NCBI RefSeq assembly: GCF_037975245.1
Contig: NC_092562.1
Span: forward strand, 3,488,001 to 3,552,000
Direction: 5' to 3'
DNA length: 64,000 bases
From: Apostichopus japonicus
Lineage: Eukaryota; Echinodermata; Holothuroidea; Aspidochirotida; Stichopodidae
Shown piece by piece: positions 47,080 to 58,497 of the stretch. The notes under the pieces were generated by a model that saw nothing but the letters and a program-made list of their open reading frames with translations, was not told the DNA's origin and did no database searches. The translations under genes and the position numbers were made by a program. Position 1 is the first letter of the stretch. Every line of letters starts with the position of its first letter.

Positions 47080-47168
<89 letters not shown>
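47080..47168. repeat. TA microsatellite
   Basis: About 44 uninterrupted TA units. It opens an artificial Tyr-Ile frame. Confidence 0.97.
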
Positions 47169-47175
<7 letters not shown>

Positions 47176-48540
47176 TTTTAGGAATTTAAAATGGTAGACA
47201 GCAATTTGTGTCACGTGGACACTCCGTAATTCTGCCTTTGGGAGAAGTCGTCATTACTTATAAACTTACCTTCTGGGGATAAATGAGTTGTACTAAATAA
47301 TTATGTAGCTGGTGATGTCGAACAAACTATACTCTTGTCAGTACCTAGCGATTTAGTATATGCTATACAATAGCACATATACTTGTACATCTTTCTTAGG
47401 TTTCAAAACAATATTATCAACTTACAATAAAATATCTCCGTTGATCAAATCAGTGATCTACAACGGGAAAGCGTAAATATTTCCAAAGAAGCAATTTTAA
47501 TGGTCAATGGTATTCATAATGTACAAATGGAATTTACATGTTGTGGCATATCTTTGTCAATGCTTAACCTTAAGATATAGCCATATAGCATGCATCGAGT
47601 GATCAATCTATACTTCTTCATTGACAACTTAATAAGATGTTACGTACGAGATACTCGAAAGTATATGAGAGCCAAAGGTTAACAACAGGGCTTGTGGGAC
47701 GGGTGACAGCAGCTATACTTGACTGAGCAAAATTAGCGTTTCCTTAATCTTTGTAAGACTCAATACCTTGGCCTCTCTTACCTGAGTTCTCGTCTGAGTT
47801 AGATGTGCAAGTGTTAGTTTTGTTGCATTCGTGACGCTGCAGGTAGAAACCTGAAAATTGCGAAACTCATCTCATGCACTTTAAAGGGATAAGATGAAGT
47901 CTTAGGTTATAAACGGATGTTTTCGAGAAATATAGAAACAAGCACTATGTGACTAAACTGCCGCCATCTTGTAAATTGTCGTTATAAAGGTGTAAAGTAT
48001 ACTTTTTCTTTTATGAGAATATGGATATTTATGAGAATATGTGGAAAAGTGCCTATAAAGATGCAACGGAGAGACTTTCATAGCAAATATCGCAGTAATG
48101 CTTAGGTGCACTGAGTATGAAGTAAAACATTTAATATAAATATCAGGAAGTTGTGGAGTGTGTTAATGCATTTACCAAAATATCTTTGGATGAACTGGAA
48201 GATGCGAAGAGCAGGCGTGTAGGCTTGACAAGTATTGGGCAAAATTTCTCCCATTCTTAGCTCAACGTCACAGCCAAAAGAAAACTTACAAGTGCCATAT
48301 GATAGAAGGTTCCACAGAATGTGTATGAATCATTTAATTACAGCAAAGTTGGATGAATTACCTAAATTGCCAAACTTAGTAAAGGAACTAGTCTCCAAAG
48401 TACGGAATTTCTTTTACGATAGTAAGAATTTGAAAATAAAAAAGTTTGATAAGAGAAGTCGTGTTGTTATATACATATTATTAATTAACTGATATCGACA
48501 AGTTTTGGTATGTTACCAATTTCTCAAAGTATTACTAATT

Positions 48541-48962
48541 TATTAAAGAGTATTTTTTGTACAATTGCGAACTGTAGGCACAACAAAGGATCTTGATCGC
48601 AAAATTGACACTTTTCAAAGGAGACTACTTCGTAATATTCTCAACATTACATGGACCAATAACAAATGGTTATCAAACGATGAGCTCTACAATGAAACCA
48701 ACCAAACACCTTGGTCATCCATAGTCGCACATAGAAGATTGAGATTTTTCGGTCATGTAGCAAGACCCCAGGAGGATGCCCCAGCAGAGGTTGATTTAAG
48801 AGAAGCATTGAGACATACTGCTAAACCAGTAGAAAGGCCCGTGACTACCTTGCGTGGAAAAATAAAGTCGCAATTCAAGGACATTAACATTCCGAGGAAG
48901 TAATAAACCTTCCGCAAGATCGTGATACGTGGAGGAGGTTGATCACTGAGCATGTCGGATAG
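48541..48962 (+). mobile_element. Non-LTR retrotransposon ORF2 C-terminal fragment
   Basis: Encodes the C-terminal region that follows the RT domain in many LINEs: FQRRLLRNILNITW, then ELYNETNQTPWSSIV and RRLRFFGHVARPQED. The first frame stops at 48903. The expected ending, DRDTWRRLITEHVG and TAG, continues in another frame to 48962, so there is a frameshift near 48.90 kb. This is a dead fragment, a different lineage from the 58-64 kb LINE; the exact clade is uncertain. Confidence 0.8.
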
Positions 48963-50487
48963 ACGAGACTCAACTTACTACTGCTACTAGTGTGAATACA
49001 GAGGTCCAAACATTTTCCTTATTTCTTTCTTCCTTTCCTGTATTAAAGTGTGTTCTGTGTTGCTAAGGCCCAATGCTTCTCAACTATATGTATATTGCAT
49101 ATTGTTGTGGCCCAAAACACACACACACACAAACAGATAAATGAAATGAATGCAAGACTATGGACTTAGACTCTGGGTGGAAAAGCAGTTCATGTTCTAA
49201 CGTGTGGCTTGCCTTAAAACGTTCATTTCATTTTCAATAAACACATAAATATGGCAATTTTAACAGTGCCATCAGGATTAAAATATCTAACCTGAATATT
49301 GCCGAAATAGGTTAACGTGACGAGATGTAACAAGTGGCTATTTCATCTGTTTTAAAAATATTGTTTTATCGCATTTATAAAGAAATCAACAACACAACAT
49401 TTTGCATAAAAGTTGTTGAAATGGCGAGATAAACCGTTAATATACTGTCATTTGAACCTCTTGTTTTCCTTCAAAAATTGTTGAATTTGCCAACGTGGAA
49501 AGATGTCAACAGTTTAAATATTTTGCAGAATATTGTTGATATTACGAGCTGTTATAAGTTAATTTAATACTTTTCAGAAATTGTTTTAGTGTAAAGAAAT
49601 TCTTAATATCTTCATGGTACTTTTAAGCTGAAACAAAGTACAACAGAGTGTAAAGTAGTAGAAACAGGAAGTAAAAGGTGAGAGGAATTGAAATACCACC
49701 ACCCCCCGGTCCATATATAGGCTTGGGGCACTCCTAAGTACGATGCATAAGCAAACAGGGAAATGCAGTGGCAGAATGAGCAATACGGTAATGAAAACTT
49801 GATATGCCCACTATATTATATCGTCTAGATTTTCTTTATGAGTTTAACTTACTTCCTTGATCACACTAGTTCAAGTTCAAACTTGTCTTTCAATCCAAGT
49901 CGTGGTTAACTGAGTCAACACAGAACAACAATGAAAGACTGCCAAATTCATTTGGCGTCATACAGATCAAGCCTTATTTAAATTCTTAATATGGTGCATG
50001 ACACCTGAACTTGTCACCTCACGAAATGTCAATAACTAAATACTCGGCAAAGATACAGGCTAAAATAACTTTTTAATGTCGGGTTTTCAAATGCTTGTAG
50101 CCAAATAAGTTTGCGAGTGTTGACATTTTATAAACTGGAAATAAACTGCAATCAGTAAAGATGACAGAACTAGGAATAATACTCCAAAACTTGTGGTCGC
50201 TTTAAGCAACTTTGTGGTCGCTCAGCTTAACTACTGATGATTATTTGATTATAATTATGCTGCATCTATACCAAAACGTAGTGAAAATTTGAATTTAACC
50301 CACCATACAACTATGGTGAAGCAGCAGTGATATAAGTTAGTTCCTCTTTCGTTTTGTGATGATTATCACGCAGCTACCACTTTCACATTTGGATGGAACA
50401 TTAAAATAACAACCGTAGAACCGTGTTTTGTCAGAATGCAATTCACTCAGTGCACAACGAACTGGCGGTTTAGTACTAGTGGAAACG

Positions 50488-50575
50488 ATGCTCATTTTGT
50501 GTTACTTTCTTATTTTAGGTTCCATGCAGGCAGTTAATCGAGTAACTGCTATCCAGGATGACTGCCCGCTCTTAG
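50488..50575 (+). CDS. LRR gene exon 1 (signal peptide)
   Basis: 29 codons: a hydrophobic leader, then IQDDCPLL; donor TTAG|GTAAGG, phase 1. The join to the next exon gives DIPVCGP. A signal peptide placed directly before the cap domain supports the choice of ATG. Confidence 0.6.
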
Positions 50576-53500
50576 GTAAGGTGTATTTGATACAGCATTC
50601 TCTGATTTTAATACCTGTGGCTAAACCTCTATATATTGTGGAATGGTATCGGGTAATCTAGTTGAAAATTGTCATATCTATGTCATCTGTTAACATGCAA
50701 CCGTCTGTCAATTTTCAATATTACTTCTCACGTGAAATGCTTTGCCATTAATCCAGATAGTGATATAACTCTTATTAATTTAATTTTTCAACCTATATTA
50801 GTAAAGAGATCCATGTATATGTTTTTCTTCAAGATTTTTGAAACTACGGATACCACTTATATTGGTCTACAAATTCCACGTCTAGTTTGGACCCATTCTT
50901 TAAGATATAGGTATAATTTTAGCTACCTTACACCTTGATGGGAAAACGTCTAAAGTTGCGCACCTTTTTAACATGTTAAAAGCGTTGATTTCATCAGGAC
51001 TGTATCTTTTGAAATATCAAGATGGGGTAGATCGTTAATGATATTCTTGTGATAATTTAGGAATATTAAATGAAATCCATTGAGATCTTTCACAATACAT
51101 GTTGCTTTAACGTTTCCATAGTTTTTTTTCCTGGGAATGCTGGCTTGTCGCAAAAGTGAAAAGTATTATTTTGCGATATCATTAGTGATTGATGTACCTG
51201 TTAAGATAAATGTAGCCGAAGAATGTGACGTATTTCGCATAGATTGTACATTTCTCAAAACTTGCCAGATAGCTTTTGTAATTCTATTATTTCTTAAGAT
51301 TTCATGTTTAAAACAGGTCTGTTTGGCAAGTCGACTGTGTTTCAGTGTTTACGATTGTCATATGCAATGGTCATACTGTATGGGTGGAATAATTCGAATA
51401 TTTTTTTAACATTGAATGTTCCTTGTAGAAACAAAGGAACAAGTCTTAAGATATTACCCTTAAATGTTGATATATTATATTGCAAGTTAGGTTTTGAAAA
51501 TGTTTCCTGACTTAGAGCTTGTCATACAGCACAAAACATGACAATTTTGCAGATAATACAAACACTGTATCATCTTATTTTATCAATAAACTGTTTTGTT
51601 ATTACGGTATCGTGTATACCGATATATCATACTTTGCCCTCAGTGTGACTTTTCATGTTTTGGCGGGGAATGAATAGGCTACTCATAAAATCCTGATGGG
51701 TATCCATATATCTGATCCACTTCTGATTCGCATCATAATGGTACTCTGTGTAGTTTTGCAAATGAAAGCTCTATATCACCTCTCCACGTACAAATGGAAG
51801 AACATTTCCATGACTGACATAAAAAAAAGGTTTTTTCAATAAGATAAAACTTATTCCAAAAGCATATGTACTATAGCTTGATAGCAACGGAGCTTATAGA
51901 AACACTTAATCAGTGTGAGATTTAACGTGACTAATGTAGCTGTGTCAAATGTAAATATTACTTACAATCATTAAAGTATATGATGTTGATCTCACAAACT
52001 GGAATTTCCCTCACGGACTTCCTAATATGGAAAACGTGTTCTATAAAAGTCAGTATTGCCTACTTTATGGTCTATCGGGTTGGTAGTTCCTTCTTAATTG
52101 TACAATGTTGATTAATTGTACTTCTTTCAATGTGGGTGTTTTCCGCATCACACTTTGTCTTCTTTTCTTACCTCTGATTTCCTCTTGAACCAGTATAATA
52201 CAGTACAATATAATACAGTATAGCATTGTACAGTACAATGTAGCCTATATAGAACAATATAGTACAGTATAGTATAGTTTAGTATAGTAATCGTACTCGC
52301 GCTTAGAACAAGGGAAGTGGTGCATTTGCTCGTATAGTCCTATTGTTGTTCTCGTGCTACAACACAAGTCTGTATGTATATTCTTCGACATGTTCTCAAG
52401 TATATGTCCTAACTATATTCATGTGTAAAAGTAAGAGTAAGAGAGGGCCTGACGTTTCGATCCTAGAAGGATCGAAACGTCAGGCCCTCTCATACTTTTA
52501 CACATTCATTTACACAGGCTCTTCGTAGATAAACAGTTTGCTAACAGTTTTGTTTTATTTACCATGTGAATCGATATCTCGACAGACATTCCAGTTTGTG
52601 GACCAACAGGTGTCTGTGATTGCTCTTATAGCGGGATAGCTGATTGCAGTGGTAAAGGTTTGCCTGCCTTGCCAAGAAACCTGTCATCGGACTTAATGTC
52701 CTTGTAAGTGTGAGCACTGTAGTCTGAGACCAGTTCGTTCGACCAGTTCGTTCGCCCATTGTTGTACGTTGGCTTCACTTGTGATTGGCTCATTGGAGCA
52801 AGGTGTTAATTAATAGTCATGCGTTTGGAGGTTACTATGATTTGGCCAAGGAACACGTCGAATAAAATATATCATATTTGTGTCAGCCACAGGGGCGTTG
52901 TTCAAATCCCGATGAGCGCTTGAATTAGAATTGTCTCATAATAATTGCCTTCATTGCCAGCATTTCAATTTATACGTATTTGATTCAACTTATGCTACGA
53001 TTAATTAAACTGTTTAAATAGCTAGAGTTACGTTATGTCAATCGAGAGGAGAAGAAGAGGAATACTCAACAAACAATCAACTGGAACTTTCGTCGTTGAT
53101 TATTGAGTGAGCGATATTGGACTTTTGTAGGCAGCCGCACCGTCTATTTCTATAGTGACATTTGTAGGCAGCTTAACTTTTTCTAGTGACGTTTGTAGGC
53201 AGCCTAAATCTCTATTTCTATAGTGAATTTTGTAGGCAGCCTAACTAACTATTTCTATAGTGAAGCTTGTAGGCAGCCTAACTAACTATTTCTAGTGACG
53301 TTTGTAGGCAGCCAACTATTTCTATAGTGACGTTTATAGGCAGCCTAACTATTTATATTGAAGTTTATAGGCTGCCTAACTAACTATTTCTAGAGACGTT
53401 TGTAGGCAGCCTAACTGTATATTTCTATAGTAAAGTTTGTAGGCTGCCTAACTAACTATTTCTAGTGACGTTTGTAGGCAGCCTTACTAACTATTTCTAT

Positions 53501-56500
53501 AGTGACGTTTGTAGGCAGTCTAACTATTTCTAGTGACGTTTGTATGCATCCTAACTTTCTACTTCTAGGGAAGTTTGTTTGTTCTGATAACAATTGCTGA
53601 ACGCAGTTTTTGTCAAGAAGTACACGATCACTGAATGATATGTAAAATTTCAAAATCCTGCTACAACTCTCACAGGCTCAAGCAGAATTAATTTGGCAGA
53701 AGTGAACGTTAACCTATGTCTTACTTCACTCATTTAAAGTGGCTTAAATGGCGTCTTTGTTCTTTTACTCACGAGTTGATGCATTTTCCTTTCCGCGCAG
53801 ATACCTTTCATCGAATGCAATTAAATGTGTGCCCATCAACTTTTTCGAACGATTTACCAAACTGAGAACATTGTAGGTTATTTCTTTCTTATATTTAGTT
53901 TCCAGCAGCATGAATGATACAGTTTCTGGCCACACATAGCTTGTGTAGCAATGTACAATGCAGCCACTAGCTTACACTCCATGTATCACGAATTACAAAT
54001 CAAATTCTTTAATTTGTATAGATTAATTTAATATTTAAGAAAATACTGTGAAGTTTCCTTCTATGCATGATACAATCAATTGAATAAAAAATATTGATAT
54101 TAATATATCACTTTATAAGAATCTGTTGTTCTTCACCTTTTTGTTCACAGACTACTCGACAATAATCAGATTCGAAGATCATTCCACCTCCCTCCGAGTC
54201 TAGAATATTTGTGAGGAGAAAATTTTTGCAGTACAATTAACTTTTCAATAGAGTAGTAGATGAATATTGTAGATTACAGTTATTTTATAATGTATACAAT
54301 CTCAAATTGGCCAGCTACTATGAGTTGGTCTTACATTATATATTAAAATAGTACAGTGAAACAAAAGTCCATTATTTTTTTCAAGAAAGTAGCTGTCTTT
54401 GAATCTTTTGTTATTGGACAAACAACATTCACACTAGAAATATTTAACAAGTTCGTCAAATTTGTTGGTACTTGAATCCGCCGAATTCATTATTACGAAT
54501 GTCATGATGTCACATTTCGGACACTCTACATATATAGAAAGGCAACAAAACATAATGTAAGAGTTGATAAACATTTGATTAAGCCATGTGTGTTTGTGTT
54601 TTTAATTATTATTTTTTTTTTTCATTGCAGTGATATGCAAGAGAATCAACTACCAGAACTAAACAATTTCTTTATTCACTGCGATAATCTAAAAACTGTG
54701 TAAGTCAATAGTGTACACCTAAACATATATATATATAACTGTTACGGAAACGACATCTAAAGAATTCGTATCCGGCAGAAAGGGTTTCCAAGGGTGTTTA
54801 ACGCATAAAAGCAAAGATGGACGAGGTTTTGAATGGTATTTTGAATAGTTATATGTCTATATTCTACAAATAATACGGATAATAAAGGTGAATGTTACAA
54901 ATAAGGGAATAACAAAGATACGGTTAACTTAAGGCGCCAGATATAAAGAAACAACTTATCTATTACGACTGGTCTGAAGTCGATGAACTCGATGGTGTCG
55001 TAGAGCTGGGCCTTTGCGATGATCAGCGATGAAGAGTAGTAGTACCGTACTTCGTCGAAAGGCGCGGCGCGGAATTAATAAATGATTAAAGTTCATCTAA
55101 GAGCAGGTGTAGTAGTTATACAGGTTCCGCTTCACTTCACTGGATATGGTATTGAAAAGGAAAGTCCATTCCGTAGAAGAAGTGAAGATGATTATATAAA
55201 GAAAGTCACTAAAGACTTGAATATCCTTCAGTCAGAATAGTAAGGATGGGAATAAACTGGAAACGCAGTGTGACGGCAAAACAATGGGAACCGTGCTGTA
55301 AGAACGGGGTGAGAGGCGATGATTCCCCAACAACGGTGTATAGACCTCTGATTGGTATCAGGACGCGGTACTAGCGTGGACTGCAACGAGGGCGATGACG
55401 TAGATATGACGTCATCAGTATATGTAATGGTGAATGTGTAAGAGGTAAAGCATGTCCATAACAATAACTTATATTTAATAGAACCTAACTATTTCTAGTG
55501 ACGTTTGTAGGCAGCCTAACTCTCTATTTCTATAGTGAATTTTGTAGGCAGCCTAACTAACTATTTCTAGTGACGTTTGTAGGCAGCCTAACTAACTATT
55601 TCTATAGTGAAGCTTGTAGGCAGCCTAACTAACTATTTCTAGTGACGTTTGTAGGCAGCCAACTATTTCTATAGTGACGTTTATAGGCAGCCTAACTATT
55701 TATATTGAAGCTTGTAGGCAGCCTAACTAACTATTTCTAGATACGTTTGTAGGCAGCCTAACTGTATATTTCTATAGTAAAGTTTGTAGGCTGCCTAACT
55801 AACTATTTCTAGTGACGTTTGTAGGCAGCCTTACTAACTATTTCTATAGTGACGTTTGTAGGCAGTCTAACTATTTCTAGTGACGTTTGTATGCATCCTA
55901 ACTTTCTACTTCTAGGGAAGTTTGTTTGGTCTGATAACAATTGCTGAACGCAGTTTTTGTCAAGAAGTACACGATCACTGAATGATATGTAAAAACTTCA
56001 AAATCCTGCTACAACTCTCACAGGCTCAAGCAGAATTAATCTGGCAGAAGTGAACGTTAACCTATGTCTTACTTCACTCATTTAAAGTGGCTTAAATGGC
56101 GTCTTTGTTCTTTTACTCAAGAGTTGATGCATTTTCCTTTCCGCGCAGATACCTTTCATCGAATGCAATTGAATGTGTGCCCATCAACTTTTTCGAACGA
56201 TTTACCAAACTGAGAACATTGTAAGTTATTTCTTTCTTATATTTAGTTTCCAGCAGCATGAATGATACAGTTTCTGGCCACACATAGCTTGTGTAGCAAT
56301 GTACAATGCAGCCACTAGCTTACACTCCATGTATCACGAATTACAAATCAAATTCTTTAATTTGTATAGATTAATTTAATATTTACGAAATTCTGTGAAG
56401 TTTCCTTCTATGCATGATACAATCAATTGAATAAAAAATATTGATATTAATATATCACTTTATAAGAATCTGTTGTTCTTCACCTTTTTGTTCACAGAAT

Positions 56501-57550
56501 ACTCGACAATAATCAGATTCGAAGATCATTCCACCTCCCTCCGAGTCTAGAAAATTTGTGAGGAGAAAATTTTTGCAGTACAATTAACTTTTCAATAGAG
56601 TAGTAGATGAATATTGTAGATTACAGTTATTTTATAATGTAGACAATCTCAAATTTGGCCAGCTACTATGAGTTGGTCTTACATTATATATTAAAATAGT
56701 ACAGTGAAACAAAAGTCCATTATTTTTTTCAAGAAAGTAGCTGTCTTTGAATCTTTTGTTATTGGACAAACAACATTCACACTAGAAATATTTAACAAGT
56801 TCGTCAAATTTGTTGGTACTTGAATCCGCCGAATTCATTATTACGAATGTCATGATGTCACATTTCGGACACTCTACATATATAGAAAGGCAACAAAACA
56901 TAATGTAAGAGTTGATAAACATTTGATTAAGCCATGTGTGTTTGTGTTTTTTAATTATTATTTTTTTTTTATTGCAGTGATATGGAAGAGAATCAACTAC
57001 CAGAACTAAACAATTTCTTTATTCACTGCGATAATCTAAAAACTGTGTAAGTCAATAGTGTACACCTAAACAAATATATATAACTTACATTTAATAGAAC
57101 CAACTATGTGATTCTGCCCATGCACGTGCTCTGCCCACATGTTGTAAATATTATGTAACGTGTTTAATTCTGTTGTTTCATAATAATTGATCAGCAAAAT
57201 AAAATATTGCTTTGGATATGTTGTATTTTCTTTTTTTGGAGTAAGACGAATTATTTTTGAAACAATACCTACAAGCGTATTAAATACAGAATAAATCGAG
57301 ACAAACTCCAATGATCCGTTCTGTTTAATAAATATTTGTGTGTGAAATGTGCATTTATAAGATATTGTAAAACAAAAAGGGTAATGTAGCGCCTTAGTTA
57401 AAGCAATAAGGTTAAACTATTCCTATTTTACAAAGAAATCCGTTATTATTTGACTTTGTATGTGTTTTGTCTCCTTAGAACTCTGTATGGAAATGAACTA
57501 AAAAACATACCAGACCATGTCTTTCAAAGATGTTCCAACCTAATAGAATT
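50488..57550 (+). CDS. Secreted or membrane LRR protein, 5' part of gene (3' end not seen)
   Basis: Nine exons read in order with consistent phases: 50488-50575 (phase 1 out), 52586-52703, 53801-53872, 54151-54210, 54631-54699, 56149-56220, 56498-56557, 56978-57046, 57479-57550 (all phase 2 out), giving 680 nt, about 226 aa so far. The start is a signal peptide (MLILCYFLILGSMQAVNRV). Exon 2 is an LRR N-terminal cap with C-x4-C-x-C-x7-C (VCGPTGVCDCSYS, IADCSGKGLPALP). Seven further exons each carry about one LRR of 20-24 residues. One phase-2 LRR per exon is the layout of LGR-type receptors and Slit-like proteins, but no 7TM or other C-terminal domain lies in the window, so the function is open. 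Exons 6-8 are a tandem copy of exons 3-5. Confidence 0.72.
52421..52505. repeat. Long perfect hairpin in LRR intron 1
   Basis: A 24-base perfect stem (GAGAGGGCCTGACG then TTTCGATCCT, loop AGA, reverse complement) spans 52441-52491. It is extended by an outer 13-base stem, ATGTGTAAAAGTA, at 52421-52433 and its complement at 52493-52505. It lies 80 bases before the cap exon. Confidence 0.95.
52586..52703 (+). CDS. LRR gene exon 2 (N-terminal cap)
   Basis: Acceptor CGACAG, phase 1 in and phase 2 out (TCCTT|GTAAGT). Encodes DIPVCGPTGVCDCSY, ADCSGKGLPALPRNL; the Cys spacing and GLPALP match the LRRNT consensus. Confidence 0.78.
53110..53575. repeat. About 38-bp intronic minisatellite, first copy
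   Basis: Units alternate CTATTTCTAGTGACG and CTATTTCTATAGTGAAG-type starts, each followed by TTTGTAGGCAGCCTAACTAA. About 12 units; carried along in the exon-block duplication. Confidence 0.9.
53801..53872 (+). CDS. LRR gene exon 3 (LRR, first copy)
   Basis: 72 nt, phase 2-2: YLSSNAIKCVPINFF, ERFTKLRTL. Donor is weak (TT|GTAGGT) compared with its duplicate at 56149 (GTAAGT). Confidence 0.8.
54151..54210 (+). CDS. LRR gene exon 4 (short LRR, first copy)
   Basis: 60 nt, phase 2-2: LLDNNQIRRSFHL, PPSLEYL. A 20-residue repeat. Acceptor TTCACAG, donor TTT|GTGAGG (drawn one base back to keep phase). Confidence 0.75.
54631..54699 (+). CDS. LRR gene exon 5 (LRR, first copy)
   Basis: 69 nt, phase 2-2: DMQENQLPELNNFF, IHCDNLKTV. 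Acceptor ATTGCAG, donor GT|GTAAGT. Confidence 0.75.
54740..55463 (+). mobile_element. Solo LTR of a retrotransposon (probably Ty3/Gypsy-like)
   Basis: Starts TGTTACGGAAAC and ends GTCCATAACA (TG...CA, with TGTTA/TAACA short inverted ends), 724 bp. It is flanked by a 5-bp target-site duplication, ATAAC (54735-54739 and 55464-55468). The paralogous site in the second copy has a single ATAAC (57080-57084) and no insert. A TATATAAA box (55194-55201) and AATAAA (55252-55257) fit LTR promoter and polyadenylation signals in plus orientation. No internal coding region remains. The superfamily is inferred from ends and TSD length. Confidence 0.8.
55486..55925. repeat. About 38-bp intronic minisatellite, second copy
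   Basis: Same units as at 53.11-53.58 kb, with one extra unit near the left end and a few substitutions. Confidence 0.9.
56149..56220 (+). CDS. LRR gene exon 6 (duplicate of exon 3)
   Basis: 72 nt; differs from exon 3 by one residue, Lys to Glu (NAIKC to NAIEC). Donor is the consensus GTAAGT. Confidence 0.8.
56498..56557 (+). CDS. LRR gene exon 7 (duplicate of exon 4)
   Basis: 60 nt; LILDNNQIRRSFHL, PPSLENL. Two changes relative to exon 4 (Leu to Ile, Tyr to Asn). Confidence 0.75.
56978..57046 (+). CDS. LRR gene exon 8 (duplicate of exon 5)
   Basis: 69 nt; DMEENQLPELNNFF, IHCDNLKTV. One change, Gln to Glu. Confidence 0.75.
57479..57550 (+). CDS. LRR gene exon 9 (LRR)
   Basis: 72 nt, phase 2-2: TLYGNELKNIPDHVF, QRCSNLIEL. 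Acceptor CTCCTTAG, donor TT|GTAAGT, so the gene continues. No further exon is found before the window end; the next intron would have to span the LINE array. Confidence 0.78.
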
Positions 57551-57742
57551 GTAAGTTACCTCCCCACTCTAGGCAACCCCCACTCTAGGCAACAATTACT
57601 TTTCACGCCTGTGGAACTACAGTTTTGCCGGGCTTGACTCGTTAAATACGTTGTACGTACATGTGCTACTCAATAGAATACTTTTATCTTTTTTTTTTTT
57701 AATTTTCGCACATAAACTTAACGTTTTCCCGAATGAAAAGAA

Positions 57743-57950
57743 TTCTACTAGTTTCAGAAAATTATCATATCAATTTGCATATTTTTACACTGCTTTTACG
57801 GGTGTCATAATATATATATATATATTTATAAATAAATAACTATATATATATATATATTTATAAATAAATATATATATATATATTTTATGACACCCGTAAA
57901 AGCAGTGTAAAAATATGCAAATTGATATGATAATTTTCTGAAACTAGAAT
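57743..57950. repeat. Large inverted repeat with AT-rich centre
   Basis: The left arm (57743-57812), from CTACTAGTTTCAGAAAATT to TTACGGGTGTCATAATATA, is repeated in reverse complement at about 57881-57950 (TTTTATGACACCCGTAAAAG to AATTTTCTGAAACTAGAAT). Arms are about 70 bp and virtually identical, separated by a TA/TAAATAAATA spacer. Confidence 0.92.
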
Positions 57951-58013
57951 TTAATTTATAAATAAATATATATATTTGGCGCTATACTTAGGCTATGGAC
58001 ACTAGGCTATGAA

Positions 58014-58048
<35 letters not shown>

Positions 58049-58130
58049 GATATATATATATATAGATATATATATGTTTATATGTATATATATATATATA
58101 TTTATATATACATATGGACACTAGGCTATG

Positions 58131-58166
<36 letters not shown>

Positions 58167-58250
58167 CATAGCCTAGAAACTAGAATTTAATTTATAAATA
58201 AATATATATATTTGGCGCTATGCTTAGGCTATGGACACTAGGCTATGAAC

Positions 58251-58289
<39 letters not shown>

Positions 58290-58335
58290 GTATATATGTA
58301 TATATATATGTATTTATATATATATTTTTTTATAT

Positions 58336-58409
<74 letters not shown>

Positions 58410-58432
58410 ATACATATGGACACTAGGCTATG

Positions 58433-58497
<65 letters not shown>

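Larger units (their letters stand above)
46700..50487. other. Interval between the two LRR genes
   Basis: Holds a long TA microsatellite (47.08 kb) and a non-LTR retrotransposon fragment (48.54 kb). I see no LRR exon here, so paralogue B appears to have lost its remaining exons. Confidence 0.55.
53186..55485 (+). repeat. Exon-block tandem duplication, first copy
   Basis: Contains minisatellite, exons 3-5 and the introns between. It is nearly identical to 55486-57101; exon starts are offset by 2348, 2347 and 2347 bases. About 729 bases of this copy are the solo LTR plus one target-site copy, so the original unit was about 1.6 kb. The left edge lies inside the minisatellite and is approximate. 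Confidence 0.9.
55486..57101 (+). repeat. Exon-block tandem duplication, second copy
   Basis: Minisatellite plus exons 6-8. The junction at 55485/55486 fuses TTTAATAGAACC, the unit end, to TAACTATTTCTAG of the minisatellite; the unit end in this copy continues instead into unique CAACTATGTGATTC. The shared CC/AACTA suggests microhomology at the crossover. Confidence 0.9.

Noticed and set aside
52441-52491. Hammerhead-type ribozyme
   Set aside because: The hairpin has CTGA and GAAAC strings, but they pair with each other as a simple stem; the three-helix core (CTGATGA ... GAAA) is absent.
58220-58494. Tyr-Ile-rich ORFs in the AT block (also 47009-47197 and 62566-62817)
   Set aside because: Translation of TA microsatellites, not protein genes.
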